Source of the DNA: Pseudoalteromonas amylolytica
Lineage (GTDB): Bacteria; Pseudomonadota; Gammaproteobacteria; Enterobacterales; Alteromonadaceae
DNA length: 64,000 bases
Assembly: GCF_001854605.1 (NCBI RefSeq)
Contig: NZ_MKJU01000006.1
Coordinates: 186,001 to 250,000, forward strand
Direction: 5' to 3'
Numbering within the stretch: position 1 is the first letter of the stretch; every line of letters begins with the position of its first letter. Under the pieces are notes generated by a model. It searched no databases. It had not been told where the DNA came from and worked only from the letters and a program-made list of their open reading frames with translations. The translations under genes were made by a program, and so were the position numbers. Shown here piece by piece: positions 45,875 through 56,414 of the stretch.

Positions 45875-46083
45875 TCTGTATATCGGGTTGCAAACTGCTG
45901 AGTAAGTTCATGAATATTTTCAAACATAATGGTAGCTAGGGTCAGCTTTATATTCGGTGGCCCAGGTTTTCTATAGGTTTTTTGGTTAGTAAGTAATCAC
46001 TAGGTTGCTGGTGTTTTTTACACCTGTTTTGTATTTTTGTGTGTATAAAAAAGCGGTAATCAATATAGATATTAGAAAAATAG

Positions 46084-46104
46084 ATGTTGCATCGGTTGCA
46101 ACAT
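46084..46104. repeat. Perfect inverted repeat upstream of JUMPStart
   Basis: ATGTTGCA, spacer TCGGT, TGCAACAT. It could be a regulator site or an RNA hairpin 29 bp before the JUMPStart. Confidence 0.6.
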
Positions 46105-46132
46105 AGGTTGAGAAGTAAGATCAACCATTTAT

Positions 46133-46174
46133 CAGCAATTAGGAGCTGTGACCTAAGGGCGGAAGCGTGCCTGA
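46133..46174 (+). promoter_or_regulatory. JUMPStart element with ops (RfaH recruitment site)
   Basis: The 42-bp stretch shares GAGCTGT, AAGGGCGG and GCGTGCCTGA with JUMPStart sequences of enteric polysaccharide operons. The ops core at 46158-46169 is GGCGGAAGCGTG, differing from the E. coli GGCGGTAGCGTG only at the sixth base. The element precedes wza by 270 bp and follows rfaH. Confidence 0.88.
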
Positions 46175-46446
46175 AAGCAGTATAACTGAATCAGAGCCAT
46201 AAATTAATCTACTGTCGTTAGGCTGAATTTTTTAAATTTTAAATATAGTACGTTGAAAACGGTCTACGTAAGCGTCTTTTTAGTTGTACTTGAACTCATG
46301 AATACCAGCTCTTAGAGAGTAGGCTAAATAGTGTGCTTACTTGCGATTAACATTGGTGCATGGTTTAATTAGCCATCATAAAAAGGCGTTGCCGATATTT
46401 TTTAATCAGTAACAACAATCAATATTATATTTTTTGGGAAGATACA

Positions 46447-47562
46447 ATGGCGCAAAGCTGTAAAACGATTATTGCTTCTACATTACTGCTGGCAATGAGT
46501 GGATGCACATTAGTACCTGGCGGTCATTTTGAAGGAATTGGGTCTGGCGAACAAACTGCGAATCTTGAGCGCGACTTAGAAAAGGTAAATATTCACATAA
46601 TTGATTCTCAGCTAGTTCAAGAGCATAAGATAAAAAAAGCCAATCAAATTGATCGTTCATCACTTTCAGGTATCGACGTTTCAAATTATGAGTATCGTTT
46701 GGGTGTTGGTGACGTTATTACCATTGGTGTGTGGGATCACCCTGAACTAACTATTCCTGCTGCAGTACAAAGAACCGCAGAATTCGACGGTTTTAGAGTG
46801 CAAGCAGATGGTACGATTAACTTTGCTTATGCGCCAAAAGTCCCAGCTGCTGGCCGTACCGTGAATGAGCTTCGTAGTGATCTAGCTAAAAGGTTGAGTC
46901 GTGTTATTGAAGAGCCACAGATAGATGTGAAAGTTGTAGGGTTCAAGAGTCAAAAAGCCTACGTAACGGGTGAAGTAACTAAGCCTGGCGTCTATCCAAT
47001 CACAGAAACACCTGTGACGCTAATTGATGCAATTAACCAAGCGGGCGGCTTAACAGAAAGCGCTGATTGGGAAACGGTAACATTTACGCGAGGCAACAAA
47101 ACAGAAGTCATTCAGCTTGATGGCTTTTACTCTGAAGGTGATATCTCTCAAAACCGTTTACTACAACACGGTGACATCGTACATATCAGCCGTAATGATA
47201 AGCGTAATGTCTATGTTTTAGGCGATGTTATTAGGGCTGGTAAAGTTGACGTTAATCGTTATGGCTTGAGTCTGGCTGAAGCATTAACTGATGTAGGTGG
47301 TTTTAATGAGCGTACAGCGGATGCAAATGGTGTGTTTGTACTACGTAAGCGTGATTTACAAAAAGATGGTGTACTTGCTGACGTTTATCAGTTACATGCT
47401 AATAATGTTGCATCATTAGTGTTGGCAGAGCAGTTTGAACTTGAGCCTCAAGATATTGTTTATGTGACCAGTGCACCGCTTGCCCGTTGGAATAAAGTTA
47501 TCAGTTTATTATTGCCTTCATTGTCTACAGTGGATGCAATTCAAGATATAGAAAATCAGTAA
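46447..47562 (+). CDS. wza: Wza-type outer-membrane polysaccharide export lipoprotein
   Basis: Forms the outer-membrane exit channel for capsule or exopolysaccharide. The 371-residue lipoprotein has lipobox MSGC (Cys20), the Poly_export domain (YRLGVGDVITIGVWDHPEL) and SLBB units (KAYVTGEVTKPGVYPI; VYVLGDVIRAGKVDV). The C-terminal amphipathic helix region ends in LPSLSTVDAIQDIENQ. First gene of the ops-controlled operon, followed by wzb and wzc in the classical order. Confidence 0.95.
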   Translation: MAQSCKTIIASTLLLAMSGCTLVPGGHFEGIGSGEQTANLERDLEKVNIHIIDSQLVQEHKIKKANQIDRSSLSGIDVSNYEYRLGVGDVITIGVWDHPELTIPAAVQRTAEFDGFRVQADGTINFAYAPKVPAAGRTVNELRSDLAKRLSRVIEEPQIDVKVVGFKSQKAYVTGEVTKPGVYPITETPVTLIDAINQAGGLTESADWETVTFTRGNKTEVIQLDGFYSEGDISQNRLLQHGDIVHISRNDKRNVYVLGDVIRAGKVDVNRYGLSLAEALTDVGGFNERTADANGVFVLRKRDLQKDGVLADVYQLHANNVASLVLAEQFELEPQDIVYVTSAPLARWNKVISLLLPSLSTVDAIQDIENQ

Positions 47563-47574
47563 TTGTGAGTACTC

Positions 47575-48009
47575 ATGTTTGATAGCGTTTTAATGGTCTG
47601 CGCTGGCAATATTTGTCGCAGTCCTACAGCAGAATATCTGCTGAAAAGTAAATTGGCAGGTAAAAATATAAAAGTATCATCGGCCGGTTTAACTGCTTTA
47701 GAGGGAAAATCAGCCGACGCGATTGCGCAAGAGCTGGCTAAAGAACAAGGAATCGACATGAGCGAACATCAAGGTCGTCAGCTAGGCGCGACCTTGGTGT
47801 CACAAAACAGTCTTATTTTAGTAATGGAACACAGACATTTAGAAGATCTGTGTAACCGTTACCCTCAAGCTCGTGGCAAAACGTTTTTGCTAGGTAAATG
47901 GATAGGGGACAAAGAAATTCCCGATCCATATCGCCAATCAAGAGAGGCTTTTGAACACGTTTACGAGCTTATTGAAAGCGCCTGTGGCGCTTGGCAAAAG
48001 TATTTATAA
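47575..48009 (+). CDS. wzb: Wzb-type low-molecular-weight protein tyrosine phosphatase
   Basis: Cytoplasmic phosphatase that dephosphorylates the C-terminal tyrosines of Wzc, needed for cycles of polymer export. The 144 residues carry the catalytic loop CAGNICRS (Cys9 and Arg15) and the general-acid Asp in PDPYRQS near residue 114. Twelve bases separate it from wza; wzc starts 15 bp after its end. Confidence 0.94.
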   Translation: MFDSVLMVCAGNICRSPTAEYLLKSKLAGKNIKVSSAGLTALEGKSADAIAQELAKEQGIDMSEHQGRQLGATLVSQNSLILVMEHRHLEDLCNRYPQARGKTFLLGKWIGDKEIPDPYRQSREAFEHVYELIESACGAWQKYL

Positions 48010-48023
48010 GGAAAAGTGGGTAT

Positions 48024-50258
48024 ATGAATGCTCAGCCAAATTTAATTTCTCCGCAAAAGTCACAACGAGAAGAGAGTCAAGAAATTGACTTGATGGCTCT
48101 TTTGGGAGCATTACTCGATGCAAAGTGGTTTATTGCAGGAGTAACAGCTTTGTTTATGCTTCTTGGTGTTGCATATGCCATTTTTAGTACACCAATCTAT
48201 CAAGCTACTGCGATGGTGCAAGTCGAAGAGAAAGGTGGTTCAGTCCCTGGCTTCGACGATATGTCAGGTATGTTTGAAAGTACCTCTGCAGCGGTAACTG
48301 AAATTGAACTGCTTAAGTCAAGAAGCGTAATAGGTGAAGCTGTTGACACATTGAATCTTGATACTGTAGTAGAGCCAAAATTATTTCCTCTCTTCGGGGG
48401 GAGAAGCTATCGCAAATTTGTAGCACAAGCAGAAGGAGAAGTCGCAGAGGCAAGCTTTGGCGCTGATTCATATGCTTGGGGTGGCGAGAAAGTTGAGATC
48501 CACCGCTTCAAAGTACCAAAAAGTGCAATTGGTAACGAGTTTGTTCTACAAGCAAGAGAAGATGATTCATTTGCCTTACTGACCAGTAGTGGTGATGAAA
48601 TTCTTGCTGGTAATGTTGGAGAGGAAGTAAAACAGGGCGATTTTGAACTTACGATTAAAAAACTGATAGCGCGCCCTAATACTGAATTTTCGATTATTAA
48701 GCGTAATCGTCTACAAACAATTTTGGACTTGCAAAGCGCAATATCGGCTTCTGAGAAAGGCAAAGACTCCGGCATCATCAATTTATCACTTCAGGATAAA
48801 TCCCCTGACTACGCAGAAAAAGTTCTTGATAAAGTTGCTGGTATTTATGTCCGGAGAAATGTTGAACGTAACAGTGCTGAAGCTCAGCAGTCCTTGGAGT
48901 TTTTAGAAGTTCAGCTACCAGAAGTTAAACGAAATCTAGAGCGCGCAGAAAAAGCTTTTAATGATTATCAGATCCGTCAGGAGTCGATCGACATTAGCTT
49001 AGAAACACAGGGCGTTTTAGAGCAAATAGTTGCGTTAGAAACTAAGCTGCAAGAGCTTGAATTAAAGCGCTTGGAGCTTGGACGGAAATTTAAACGTGAA
49101 CACCCATCATATCGTGGTGTAGTTGAGCAAGTTGATACTGTTAAGCGTCAACGGAACGAATTAGCTGGTGAGGTTCAGGGATTACCAGAAACTCAACGAG
49201 AGCTATTACGTTTAAAGCGTGATGTAGAAGTCAATAATGAGATTTACACGTTACTCCTTGCTAAAACCCAAGAGTTAGACATTGTTCGAGCAGGTACTGT
49301 TGGTAATGTTCGAATAGTAGATTACGCAGAAGTAAATACGACTCAGCCAGTAAAGCCTAAGAAGGCACTAATTGTTGTGATGGCCACTATGCTTGGTGGC
49401 ATGTTAGCAATTGCAGTTGTGCTTGTTCAAAAAGCGCTTCATCGAGGCATTGAAGATCCAGGTGAAATTGAATCTTTAGGTTTACCTGTCTATGCAAGCG
49501 TGCCATTTTCAGAATATCAATTGAAGCTCACTGGTTTTGCCAAAGCTAGAAAAGGCAAAATAGGGAAGGCTAAATCAATATTAGCCATGGATAACCCCGC
49601 AGATCTTTCTATTGAGGCATTAAGAAGTCTTCGAACCAGTTTACATTTTGCGATGTTAGAAGCTAAAAACAATGTTATTGCTATCTCTGGTCCAAGCCCT
49701 GGTGTTGGGAAATCTTTTATAACGGTCAACCTTGCGACTGTTTTGGCTCAAAGCGACAAACGCATCCTTGTCATAGATGCTGATATGCGAAAAGGCTATT
49801 TGCAAACTCAATTTGGCATGAAATGGGATGATGGTTTAAGTGATTATTTATCTGGGCGGCTAAACCTTGCGCAAGTCATTAAGCCAAGTCAAGTCGATGG
49901 CCTTCATGTGATAACTCGAGGTCAAATCCCTCCAAATCCGTCAGAGTTATTAATGCATGAAAACTTCAGTAAGCTGATTGCTGAAGTGAGTAAAATGTAT
50001 GATCTAGTTATAGTTGATACCCCCCCGATACTAGCAGTTACCGATCCTGCGATTGTAGGTGCGCACGCAGGTACAACGCTGTTGGTTACGCGTTTTGGTC
50101 AAAATCATATAAAAGAGTTAGAGATAACCAGAAATCGATTTGAGCAAAATGGTATTGATGTGAAGGGTGTTGTATTTAACGGGGTTGTGCGCAAATCGTC
50201 GAATGCCTATGGTTACTATGGGTACTACAACTACGAGTACAAATCAGACAAAGCATAG
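48024..50258 (+). CDS. wzc: Wzc-type tyrosine autokinase / co-polymerase
   Basis: Inner-membrane bacterial tyrosine kinase that regulates polymerisation and docks to Wza. ATG 48024 follows AAGGAAAAG and gives 744 residues; the longer frame overlaps wzb. It has an N-terminal Wzz domain, a membrane segment near residues 31-52, a long coiled-coil periplasmic region, a second membrane segment near 450, and the kinase domain with Walker A SGPSPGVGKS near residue 555, DADMRKG and VDTPP. The tail YGYYGYYNYEY has seven tyrosines, the Wzb-controlled autophosphorylation cluster. Confidence 0.94.
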   Translation: MNAQPNLISPQKSQREESQEIDLMALLGALLDAKWFIAGVTALFMLLGVAYAIFSTPIYQATAMVQVEEKGGSVPGFDDMSGMFESTSAAVTEIELLKSRSVIGEAVDTLNLDTVVEPKLFPLFGGRSYRKFVAQAEGEVAEASFGADSYAWGGEKVEIHRFKVPKSAIGNEFVLQAREDDSFALLTSSGDEILAGNVGEEVKQGDFELTIKKLIARPNTEFSIIKRNRLQTILDLQSAISASEKGKDSGIINLSLQDKSPDYAEKVLDKVAGIYVRRNVERNSAEAQQSLEFLEVQLPEVKRNLERAEKAFNDYQIRQESIDISLETQGVLEQIVALETKLQELELKRLELGRKFKREHPSYRGVVEQVDTVKRQRNELAGEVQGLPETQRELLRLKRDVEVNNEIYTLLLAKTQELDIVRAGTVGNVRIVDYAEVNTTQPVKPKKALIVVMATMLGGMLAIAVVLVQKALHRGIEDPGEIESLGLPVYASVPFSEYQLKLTGFAKARKGKIGKAKSILAMDNPADLSIEALRSLRTSLHFAMLEAKNNVIAISGPSPGVGKSFITVNLATVLAQSDKRILVIDADMRKGYLQTQFGMKWDDGLSDYLSGRLNLAQVIKPSQVDGLHVITRGQIPPNPSELLMHENFSKLIAEVSKMYDLVIVDTPPILAVTDPAIVGAHAGTTLLVTRFGQNHIKELEITRNRFEQNGIDVKGVVFNGVVRKSSNAYGYYGYYNYEYKSDKA

Positions 50259-50500
50259 TGGATTGTGTAGCGCGGCTTTATGTCGCGACACAAAATACAA
50301 ACGCGCTCGTTGCCACACACTAATACAGAAAATTTACAAGTCGTGTAGCAGCGAGTTTTCCTTGCGATTTAATGATTTTGAAAGAGATGTGCTCATCAGG
50401 TACATCCTGTACTGAAAACTAAAGTTAAACTACAAGAACAGTCGCACATATTTCTTAAATTTCTTCTAGAGAAATCAAAATTAAACATTCACCACGCGAG

Positions 50501-51781
50501 ATGTATATGGACTTAAATAAAGTAAAAATTGGCGTAATAGGGTTAGGTTACGTTGGCCTTCCTCTAGCGGTAGAGTTTGGGAAAAAATATGCAACACTTG
50601 GTTTTGACATTAATCAAAAACGTGTAAAGGAGCTACTGGAGGGGCATGACTCAACTCTAGAGGTGAGTGATGATGAATTAAAAGAAGCACCACATTTGCA
50701 ATACTCGTATAATGTTGATGACCTTAAAATGTGCAACTTATACATTGTCACTGTGCCTACCCCTATAGATAAATACAAACAACCTGACTTAACGCCATTA
50801 ATTAAAGCAAGTGAAATGCTAGGAAAGGTCGTTGATAAGGGAGATATTATCGTTTATGAGTCGACCGTATATCCAGGTGCAACAGAAGAAGCATGCTTAC
50901 CAGTCGTAGAGAAAGTTTCGGGTCTTAAATTTAATCAAGACTTTTTTGCGGGGTATTCACCTGAGCGAATTAATCCGGGTGATAAAGAGCACAGAGTAAT
51001 TAATATTTTAAAAGTAACCAGTGGTTCAACCCCAGAAGTCGCTGAGTTTATTGATCAATTATATAAATCAATTATTACCGCAGGCACACATAAAGCTAGT
51101 TCAATTAAAGTTGCAGAGGCTGCTAAGGTAATCGAGAACACTCAACGTGATGTAAATATTGCTTTAATCAACGAGCTCTCCATTATTTTTAATAAACTTA
51201 ATATCGATACACTTGAAGTGCTTGAAGCTGCAGGCACCAAATGGAATTTCTTACCATTCCGCCCTGGTTTAGTTGGTGGGCATTGTATTGGTGTAGACCC
51301 GTATTATTTAACCCACAAAGCACAAAGTGTTGGCTATCATCCAGAGATGATTTTAGCGGGCCGCCGCTTAAATGATGGCATGGGTAAACATGTTGTATCT
51401 GAGCTTGTCAAAAAAATGCTTATAAGACGTATTCAGGTAGAAGGGGCAAATGTTTTGGTGATGGGACTAACCTTTAAGGAAAACTGCCCAGATCTTAGAA
51501 ATACCAAAGTGGTGGATATTGTTGCAGAACTTGGCGAATACAATATCAACGTAGATATTATGGACCCTTGGTGTTCAAATGAAGCTGCGCAACATGAGTA
51601 TGGCCTCTCACTGACAGAAGAGCACAAGCAAGGCTATTACGATGCGATTATCCTTGCAGTAGGTCACAGTGAGTTTAAAGAGCTCGGTGCTAAGGAAATT
51701 AAAAAGCTAGGCAAAAAAGAGCATGTTTTGTACGACTTAAAGTATGTGTTACCAAAACATGCGGTGGATATGCGCCTATAA
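50501..51781 (+). CDS. tviB: UDP-N-acetylhexosamine 6-dehydrogenase (TviB-like)
   Basis: Makes UDP-N-acetylhexosaminuronate; in Vi antigen TviB oxidises UDP-GlcNAc. The 426 residues contain [47 protein letters not shown] and the catalytic-Cys loop [17 protein letters not shown] near residue 265. The close agreement with TviB/WbpO-type proteins extends to the C-terminal [15 protein letters not shown] 50507 is an equally plausible start. The 242-bp gap before it has no gene I support. Pairs with the C4-epimerase that follows. Confidence 0.9.
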   Translation: MYMDLNKVKIGVIGLGYVGLPLAVEFGKKYATLGFDINQKRVKELLEGHDSTLEVSDDELKEAPHLQYSYNVDDLKMCNLYIVTVPTPIDKYKQPDLTPLIKASEMLGKVVDKGDIIVYESTVYPGATEEACLPVVEKVSGLKFNQDFFAGYSPERINPGDKEHRVINILKVTSGSTPEVAEFIDQLYKSIITAGTHKASSIKVAEAAKVIENTQRDVNIALINELSIIFNKLNIDTLEVLEAAGTKWNFLPFRPGLVGGHCIGVDPYYLTHKAQSVGYHPEMILAGRRLNDGMGKHVVSELVKKMLIRRIQVEGANVLVMGLTFKENCPDLRNTKVVDIVAELGEYNINVDIMDPWCSNEAAQHEYGLSLTEEHKQGYYDAIILAVGHSEFKELGAKEIKKLGKKEHVLYDLKYVLPKHAVDMRL

Positions 51782-51863
51782 CAGACTACACATAGTCAAA
51801 CTAGAAAGAATCATTTATTGATCCTGTCCAAATATTAGAACTAAAAAATCCAAAGAGTTTCTC

Positions 51864-52886
51864 ATGTCACGTTACGAAGAAATTAAAGCTGAGCTACAAA
51901 ACAATCCAAAAGTCTGGCTAGTCACTGGTGTGGCTGGTTTTATAGGCTCCAACCTACTTGAAACATTATTAAAGTTAGATCAAAAAGTAATAGGCCTAGA
52001 TAACTTTGCGACAGGCCATCAATATAATTTAGATGAAGTACAAAGCTTAGTGTCTAAAGAGCAGTGGCAGCGATTTTCTTTTATTGAAGGTGACATTAGA
52101 GATTATGAGGCCTGTAAAAGAGCAGTAAGTAATGTTGATTACGTTTTACATCAAGCTGCACTTGGTTCAGTACCAAGGTCGATTGCAGACCCAATTACAA
52201 GTAACGCTGCTAATATAACTGGTTTTTTAAATATTCTCCAAGCTGCAAAAGAGGCCAAAGTAGAAAGCTTTACCTATGCAGCAAGTAGCTCGACTTACGG
52301 TGACCACCCAGCTTTACCTAAAGTTGAGGAGAACATAGGTAACCCTCTCTCTCCGTATGCGGTAACTAAATACGTAAATGAGCTCTATGCTGGAGTCTAT
52401 GCTAAAACCTATGGTTTTAAATCAATTGGTCTGCGTTATTTTAATGTCTTTGGTAAGCGACAAGATCCAAATGGTGCATATGCTGCAGTAATTCCAAAGT
52501 GGACAGCAGCAATGATACAAGGTGATGATGTGTATATTAATGGCGATGGTGAAACCAGCCGTGATTTTTGCTTCATTGAAAATACAGTTCAAATGAACAT
52601 ATTGGCAGCAACGGCCCCAGATGAAGCGAAAGATGAAGTATATAATGTGGCTGTGGGTGATAGAACAACACTAAATGAATTATATAATGCCATAAGTTTT
52701 GCCCTTGGAGAGTGTGCTACTGAAGTAACTAAGACGCCAATCTATCGTAGCTTTAGGGCAGGTGATGTAAGGCATTCACAAGCTGATATAAGTAAAGGTT
52801 TTGATTTATTAGGGTATAAACCAGAATATCGTATCCTTGAGGGGATTAGTAAAGCTATGCCTTGGTATAAAAAGTTCTTAGGTTAA
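51864..52886 (+). CDS. tviC: UDP-N-acetylhexosamine C4-epimerase (TviC/WbpP-like)
   Basis: Short-chain dehydrogenase-type epimerase. The 340 residues show [14 protein letters not shown], the Ser-Tyr-Lys triad (AASSSTYGD and the YAVTK motif), and [21 protein letters not shown], which is typical of enzymes acting on N-acetylated UDP sugars. The N-terminal extension before the Rossmann fold (about 15 residues) is as in TviC and WbpP. Together with TviB it should yield UDP-GalNAcA. Confidence 0.88.
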   Translation: MSRYEEIKAELQNNPKVWLVTGVAGFIGSNLLETLLKLDQKVIGLDNFATGHQYNLDEVQSLVSKEQWQRFSFIEGDIRDYEACKRAVSNVDYVLHQAALGSVPRSIADPITSNAANITGFLNILQAAKEAKVESFTYAASSSTYGDHPALPKVEENIGNPLSPYAVTKYVNELYAGVYAKTYGFKSIGLRYFNVFGKRQDPNGAYAAVIPKWTAAMIQGDDVYINGDGETSRDFCFIENTVQMNILAATAPDEAKDEVYNVAVGDRTTLNELYNAISFALGECATEVTKTPIYRSFRAGDVRHSQADISKGFDLLGYKPEYRILEGISKAMPWYKKFLG

Positions 52887-52893
52887 AACTGAA

Positions 52894-53964
52894 ATGAAAA
52901 TACTTGTTACAGGCGGAGCCGGATTCATTGGATCGGCAGTGATCCGCTATCTAATAAATGAAACTAATCACGAAGTTATTAACTTAGACAAACTAACGTA
53001 TGCGGGTAACCTTGAGTCTCTGGAAAAAGTGGCGTCAAATGAACGCTATAATTTTGAACACGTAGATGTATGTGACGGGATTGAAGTAAAACGAGTTCTA
53101 GAGCATTATCGACCAAATATTATTATGCACTTGGCTGCTGAAAGTCATGTTGACCGTTCTATAGATGGGCCTGGCGAGTTTATGCATACTAATATTATTG
53201 GTACATATACTCTTCTTGAACAAGCGCGCCTGTATTACGCTAATCTTTCTCCTGAAGAGCAGCCACTTTTTAGATTTCATCATATATCAACTGATGAAGT
53301 TTATGGGGATCTTCCTCATCCTGATGATTATAAAGGGGAGCTACCTTGCTTTACTGAGCTAACCTCGTATAGCCCTAGCAGCCCATATTCTGCAAGCAAA
53401 GCAAGCTCAGATCATCTAGTACGTGCTTGGGCGCGTACCTATAGTTTACCTGTTGTTATAACTAACTGCTCGAATAACTATGGTCCATATCATTTCCCTG
53501 AAAAGTTAATACCTTTAATTATCCTAAATGCCATAGCAGATAAACCATTGCCAGTATACGGAAAGGGAAACCAAATTCGTGATTGGTTATATGTTGAGGA
53601 CCATGCTGAGGCTTTAGTATTGGTTGCAACTGAAGGTAAGCTTGGTGAGACTTATAATATTGGCGGACACAATGAAAGGCGCAATATCGAAGTAGTAAAC
53701 ACAATATGCAAGATATTGGATGAAGTAAGGCCAAAATCTAGCAGCTACAGTGAGCTAATTACTTTTGTTAAAGATAGGCCAGGGCATGATATGCGTTATG
53801 CTATTGATGCTAGCAAAATCAAAAATACCTTAGGTTGGGTACCTAAGGAAACATTTGAAACAGGCTTACGGAAAACCGTCTTATGGTATTTAGAGAACGA
53901 GGCTTGGTGGAAAAATGTACTTTCTGGTGAATATGTATTGGAAAGGTTAGGAGTTGGAAAGTAA
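52894..53964 (+). CDS. rfbB: RfbB/RmlB, dTDP-glucose 4,6-dehydratase
   Basis: Converts dTDP-glucose to dTDP-4-keto-6-deoxyglucose. The 356 residues contain [29 protein letters not shown], the catalytic region STDEVYGDL and YSASKAS, and [18 protein letters not shown]. Seven bases after tviC, overlapping the open frame of rfbA. No rmlC or rmlD follows, so the product is not L-rhamnose but feeds the FdtA/FdtB pair. Confidence 0.94.
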   Translation: MKILVTGGAGFIGSAVIRYLINETNHEVINLDKLTYAGNLESLEKVASNERYNFEHVDVCDGIEVKRVLEHYRPNIIMHLAAESHVDRSIDGPGEFMHTNIIGTYTLLEQARLYYANLSPEEQPLFRFHHISTDEVYGDLPHPDDYKGELPCFTELTSYSPSSPYSASKASSDHLVRAWARTYSLPVVITNCSNNYGPYHFPEKLIPLIILNAIADKPLPVYGKGNQIRDWLYVEDHAEALVLVATEGKLGETYNIGGHNERRNIEVVNTICKILDEVRPKSSSYSELITFVKDRPGHDMRYAIDASKIKNTLGWVPKETFETGLRKTVLWYLENEAWWKNVLSGEYVLERLGVGK

Positions 53965-53974
53965 GGAACAGTTG

Positions 53975-54853
53975 ATGAAAGGCATTGTACTTGCGGGTGG
54001 TTCTGGCACTCGTTTATACCCGATAACAAAAGGCGTATCAAAGCAGCTACTACCTGTTTATGATAAACCTATGATTTATTATCCCTTGTCAGTACTTATG
54101 TTGGCAGGTATTCGAGATATCCTGATTATTAGTACACCGGAGGATCAGGCCTCTTTCAAGAGGTTGCTTGGTGATGGTGACGATTTTGGTATTGATATAC
54201 AGTATGCTGAGCAGCCAAGTCCAGATGGATTGGCGCAAGCATTCATTATCGGTAAAGAGTTTATTGGAGATGATGATGTCTGCCTCGTACTTGGCGATAA
54301 CATATTTTATGGTCAAGGCTTCACTCCCAAGCTGAGAAATGCTGTAGCAAAAGCAAGACAAGGTGAAGGAACTGTATTCGGCTATAAAGTGAAAGACCCA
54401 GAGCGTTTTGGGGTGGTAGAACTTAATGAAGATTATAAAGCGCTTTCCATAGAGGAAAAGCCCAATAAGCCGAGAAGTAACTATGCCGTAACTGGCCTGT
54501 ACTTTTATGATAACTCGGTCGTTGATATCGCTAAAACAGTCACTCCTTCTGCGCGTGGAGAGTTAGAGATCACAAGTATCAATAATGCATACCTTGAAGC
54601 ACGCAAGCTGAATGTTGAAATATTGGGGCGGGGCTTTGCATGGCTAGATACTGGTACTCAAGAGAGTTTGCTTGAAGCTGCACAGTTTGTTGAAACATTG
54701 GAAAAACGACAGGGTTATAAAGTCGCGTGCCTTGAAGAGATTGCTTTCAATAATGATTGGCTCACAGCGTCCCAACTTACTCAGTTGGCCCAACCGTTAC
54801 TGAAAAATAGTTATGGTCAGTACTTACTCGAACTTGCTAAGGCTGAAAAATGA
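53975..54853 (+). CDS. rfbA: RfbA/RmlA, glucose-1-phosphate thymidylyltransferase
   Basis: Makes dTDP-glucose from dTTP and glucose-1-phosphate. ATG 53975 is chosen because AAGGAA lies six bases upstream and the chain then begins [16 protein letters not shown], the family's standard start (292 residues). [18 protein letters not shown] and [13 protein letters not shown] are conserved. The end overlaps fdtA by four bases. Confidence 0.94.
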   Translation: MKGIVLAGGSGTRLYPITKGVSKQLLPVYDKPMIYYPLSVLMLAGIRDILIISTPEDQASFKRLLGDGDDFGIDIQYAEQPSPDGLAQAFIIGKEFIGDDDVCLVLGDNIFYGQGFTPKLRNAVAKARQGEGTVFGYKVKDPERFGVVELNEDYKALSIEEKPNKPRSNYAVTGLYFYDNSVVDIAKTVTPSARGELEITSINNAYLEARKLNVEILGRGFAWLDTGTQESLLEAAQFVETLEKRQGYKVACLEEIAFNNDWLTASQLTQLAQPLLKNSYGQYLLELAKAEK

Positions 54854-55257
54854 GCATAGTAAACCTATTAGATTTACAAGTATTTGATGATGATAGAGGG
54901 TCACTTGTTGCTTTGGAAAGCCTCAAGAATATCCCTTTTGATATTAAGCGCGTGTACTATATTTTTGATACCCTAGCAGGGGGCTCTAGAGGATATCATG
55001 CGCATAAAGACCTTCAGCAGATCGCTGTGTGCTTATCAGGCAGTTGTCGATTTATTTTAGATGATGGCAAAACAAAGGAAAGTGTTGTGCTTGATTCTCC
55101 TCGTCAGGGGTTACATATAGGCTCAATGGTATGGCGAGAAATGCACGATTTTTCAAATGATTGCGTGTTATTAGTGCTCGCTAGCGAACATTATAGCGAA
55201 GATGATTACATTCGAAACTATTCGGACTTCATTGGTGCTGTGTCTAGCGAAAGGTAA
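54850..55257 (+). CDS. fdtA: FdtA/QdtA-type dTDP-4-oxo-6-deoxyglucose ketoisomerase
   Basis: Cupin isomerase that moves the keto group from C4 to C3, the branch point to dTDP-Fuc3N or dTDP-Qui3N. The 135 residues match WxcM-like/FdtA proteins: [27 protein letters not shown] (the catalytic His pair), [14 protein letters not shown] and [11 protein letters not shown] near the end. Stereochemistry (Fuc3N or Qui3N) cannot be told from sequence by eye. Its ATG overlaps rfbA's stop. Confidence 0.88.
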   Translation: MSIVNLLDLQVFDDDRGSLVALESLKNIPFDIKRVYYIFDTLAGGSRGYHAHKDLQQIAVCLSGSCRFILDDGKTKESVVLDSPRQGLHIGSMVWREMHDFSNDCVLLVLASEHYSEDDYIRNYSDFIGAVSSER

Positions 55258-55285
55258 CGAACATAATGAATTATTCTCTAAGGAA

Positions 55286-56413
55286 ATGCTCTTGAAAGTC
55301 CCTTTTCTTGATTTAAAAAGAATCAATGCTGTTTATCGAGATCAATTAGTCGAAGCTGCTACACGAGTTATTGACTCCGGTTGGTACATCCAAGGTGAGG
55401 AGTTAAGTAGGTTTGAGCAAGAATTCGCAGCTTATTGTGATTCAAAATATTGTGTGGGAGTTGGTAATGGGCTCGATGCTTTAACGATTGTCTTAAAGGG
55501 CTATGTTGAACTAGGTATTATGTCTGAAGGTGATGAAGTTATAGTGCCTGCAAACACCTTTATAGCAACCGCATTGGCTGTTAGCCAAGCTGGCCTGAAA
55601 CCCATGTTAGTTGATTGCAGTGAGCAACACTTTAACCTTGACTACGAAGCCGTCGAAAGAGCAATAACTGAAAAAACGAAAGCAATTATTTTAGTTCACT
55701 TATATGGTCAAGTGAGTGATGTTGATGCTTTTACTCGAATAGCAAAAAAGCATAGCTTAAAGCTAATTGAGGATGCTGCTCAGGCCCATGGAGCTACTTT
55801 TAATGGTATGAAGTCTGGCTCTATCGGAGATGCGGCGGCTTTTAGCTTTTATCCAGGAAAGAACTTAGGTGCTTTAGGAGATGCGGGGGCCGTTATCACT
55901 AGCGATGATGCTCTTCATACTATTTGTCGAAAGCTTTCAAATTATGGCTCTGAAGTGAAGTACCAGCATGACGTAAAGGGAACTAATAGCCGGCTAGACG
56001 AGATTCAAGCTGCCTTTTTGTCTGTTAAGCTAGAACATTTAGAAGTTGAGATTGAAAAGCGCAGAAAAATTGCTGCTCGTTATAGAGCTGAAATTAGTAA
56101 CTCAAATATTACCCTACCACTATGTAACAATGAGGCTGCCCACGTTTGGCACCTGTTTGTATGTAGGTCTAGAAGCAGAGACGCTGTTATAAAGCACCTT
56201 AGGGAAAAAGGAATACAATGCCAAGTACACTACCCATTACCAATCCATGAGCAAGAAGCTTATAGAACTAATATGAATGAGATTTGCCTTGATGATGTAG
56301 CAGTGACTACAAGACTATCAAATGAAATATTTAGTCTGCCCATCGGGCCGATGATGACACAAGAAGAAGTTAGTCATGTTATTAATGCGTGTAATGAGGT
56401 TGAACTGATTTAA
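55286..56413 (+). CDS. fdtB: FdtB/QdtB-type PLP aminotransferase
   Basis: DegT/DnrJ/EryC1 aminotransferase that places the amino group at C3 of the dTDP-3-keto sugar. It has about 375 residues with [10 protein letters not shown] at the start, [24 protein letters not shown] and the PLP-lysine segment [17 protein letters not shown] near residue 190. [10 protein letters not shown] and CQVHYPLP follow. The frame is open back into fdtA. TTG 55292 is a serious alternative start because AGGA lies seven bases before it, whereas it is too close to ATG 55286. No FdtC-type N-acetyltransferase follows directly. Confidence 0.88.
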   Translation: MLLKVPFLDLKRINAVYRDQLVEAATRVIDSGWYIQGEELSRFEQEFAAYCDSKYCVGVGNGLDALTIVLKGYVELGIMSEGDEVIVPANTFIATALAVSQAGLKPMLVDCSEQHFNLDYEAVERAITEKTKAIILVHLYGQVSDVDAFTRIAKKHSLKLIEDAAQAHGATFNGMKSGSIGDAAAFSFYPGKNLGALGDAGAVITSDDALHTICRKLSNYGSEVKYQHDVKGTNSRLDEIQAAFLSVKLEHLEVEIEKRRKIAARYRAEISNSNITLPLCNNEAAHVWHLFVCRSRSRDAVIKHLREKGIQCQVHYPLPIHEQEAYRTNMNEICLDDVAVTTRLSNEIFSLPIGPMMTQEEVSHVINACNEVELI

Positions 56414-56414
56414 T

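Larger units (their letters stand above)
45875..46446 (+). other. 572-bp leader region of the capsule operon
   Basis: No gene. It holds a TATAAA (46044-46049) without a convincing -35, a perfect inverted repeat at 46084-46104, the JUMPStart/ops element at 46133-46174 and about 270 bp of A/T-rich leader before wza. Confidence 0.7.

Noticed and set aside
46133..46174. Further ops elements before wecA, wzz or tviB
   Set aside because: I looked for GGCGGNAGCG in these gaps and saw none; only the site before wza is supported.
50167..50415. 82-codon plus-strand frame over the wzc end
   Set aside because: It reads the Tyr-rich wzc tail in another frame, and its extension into the gap has no family features.
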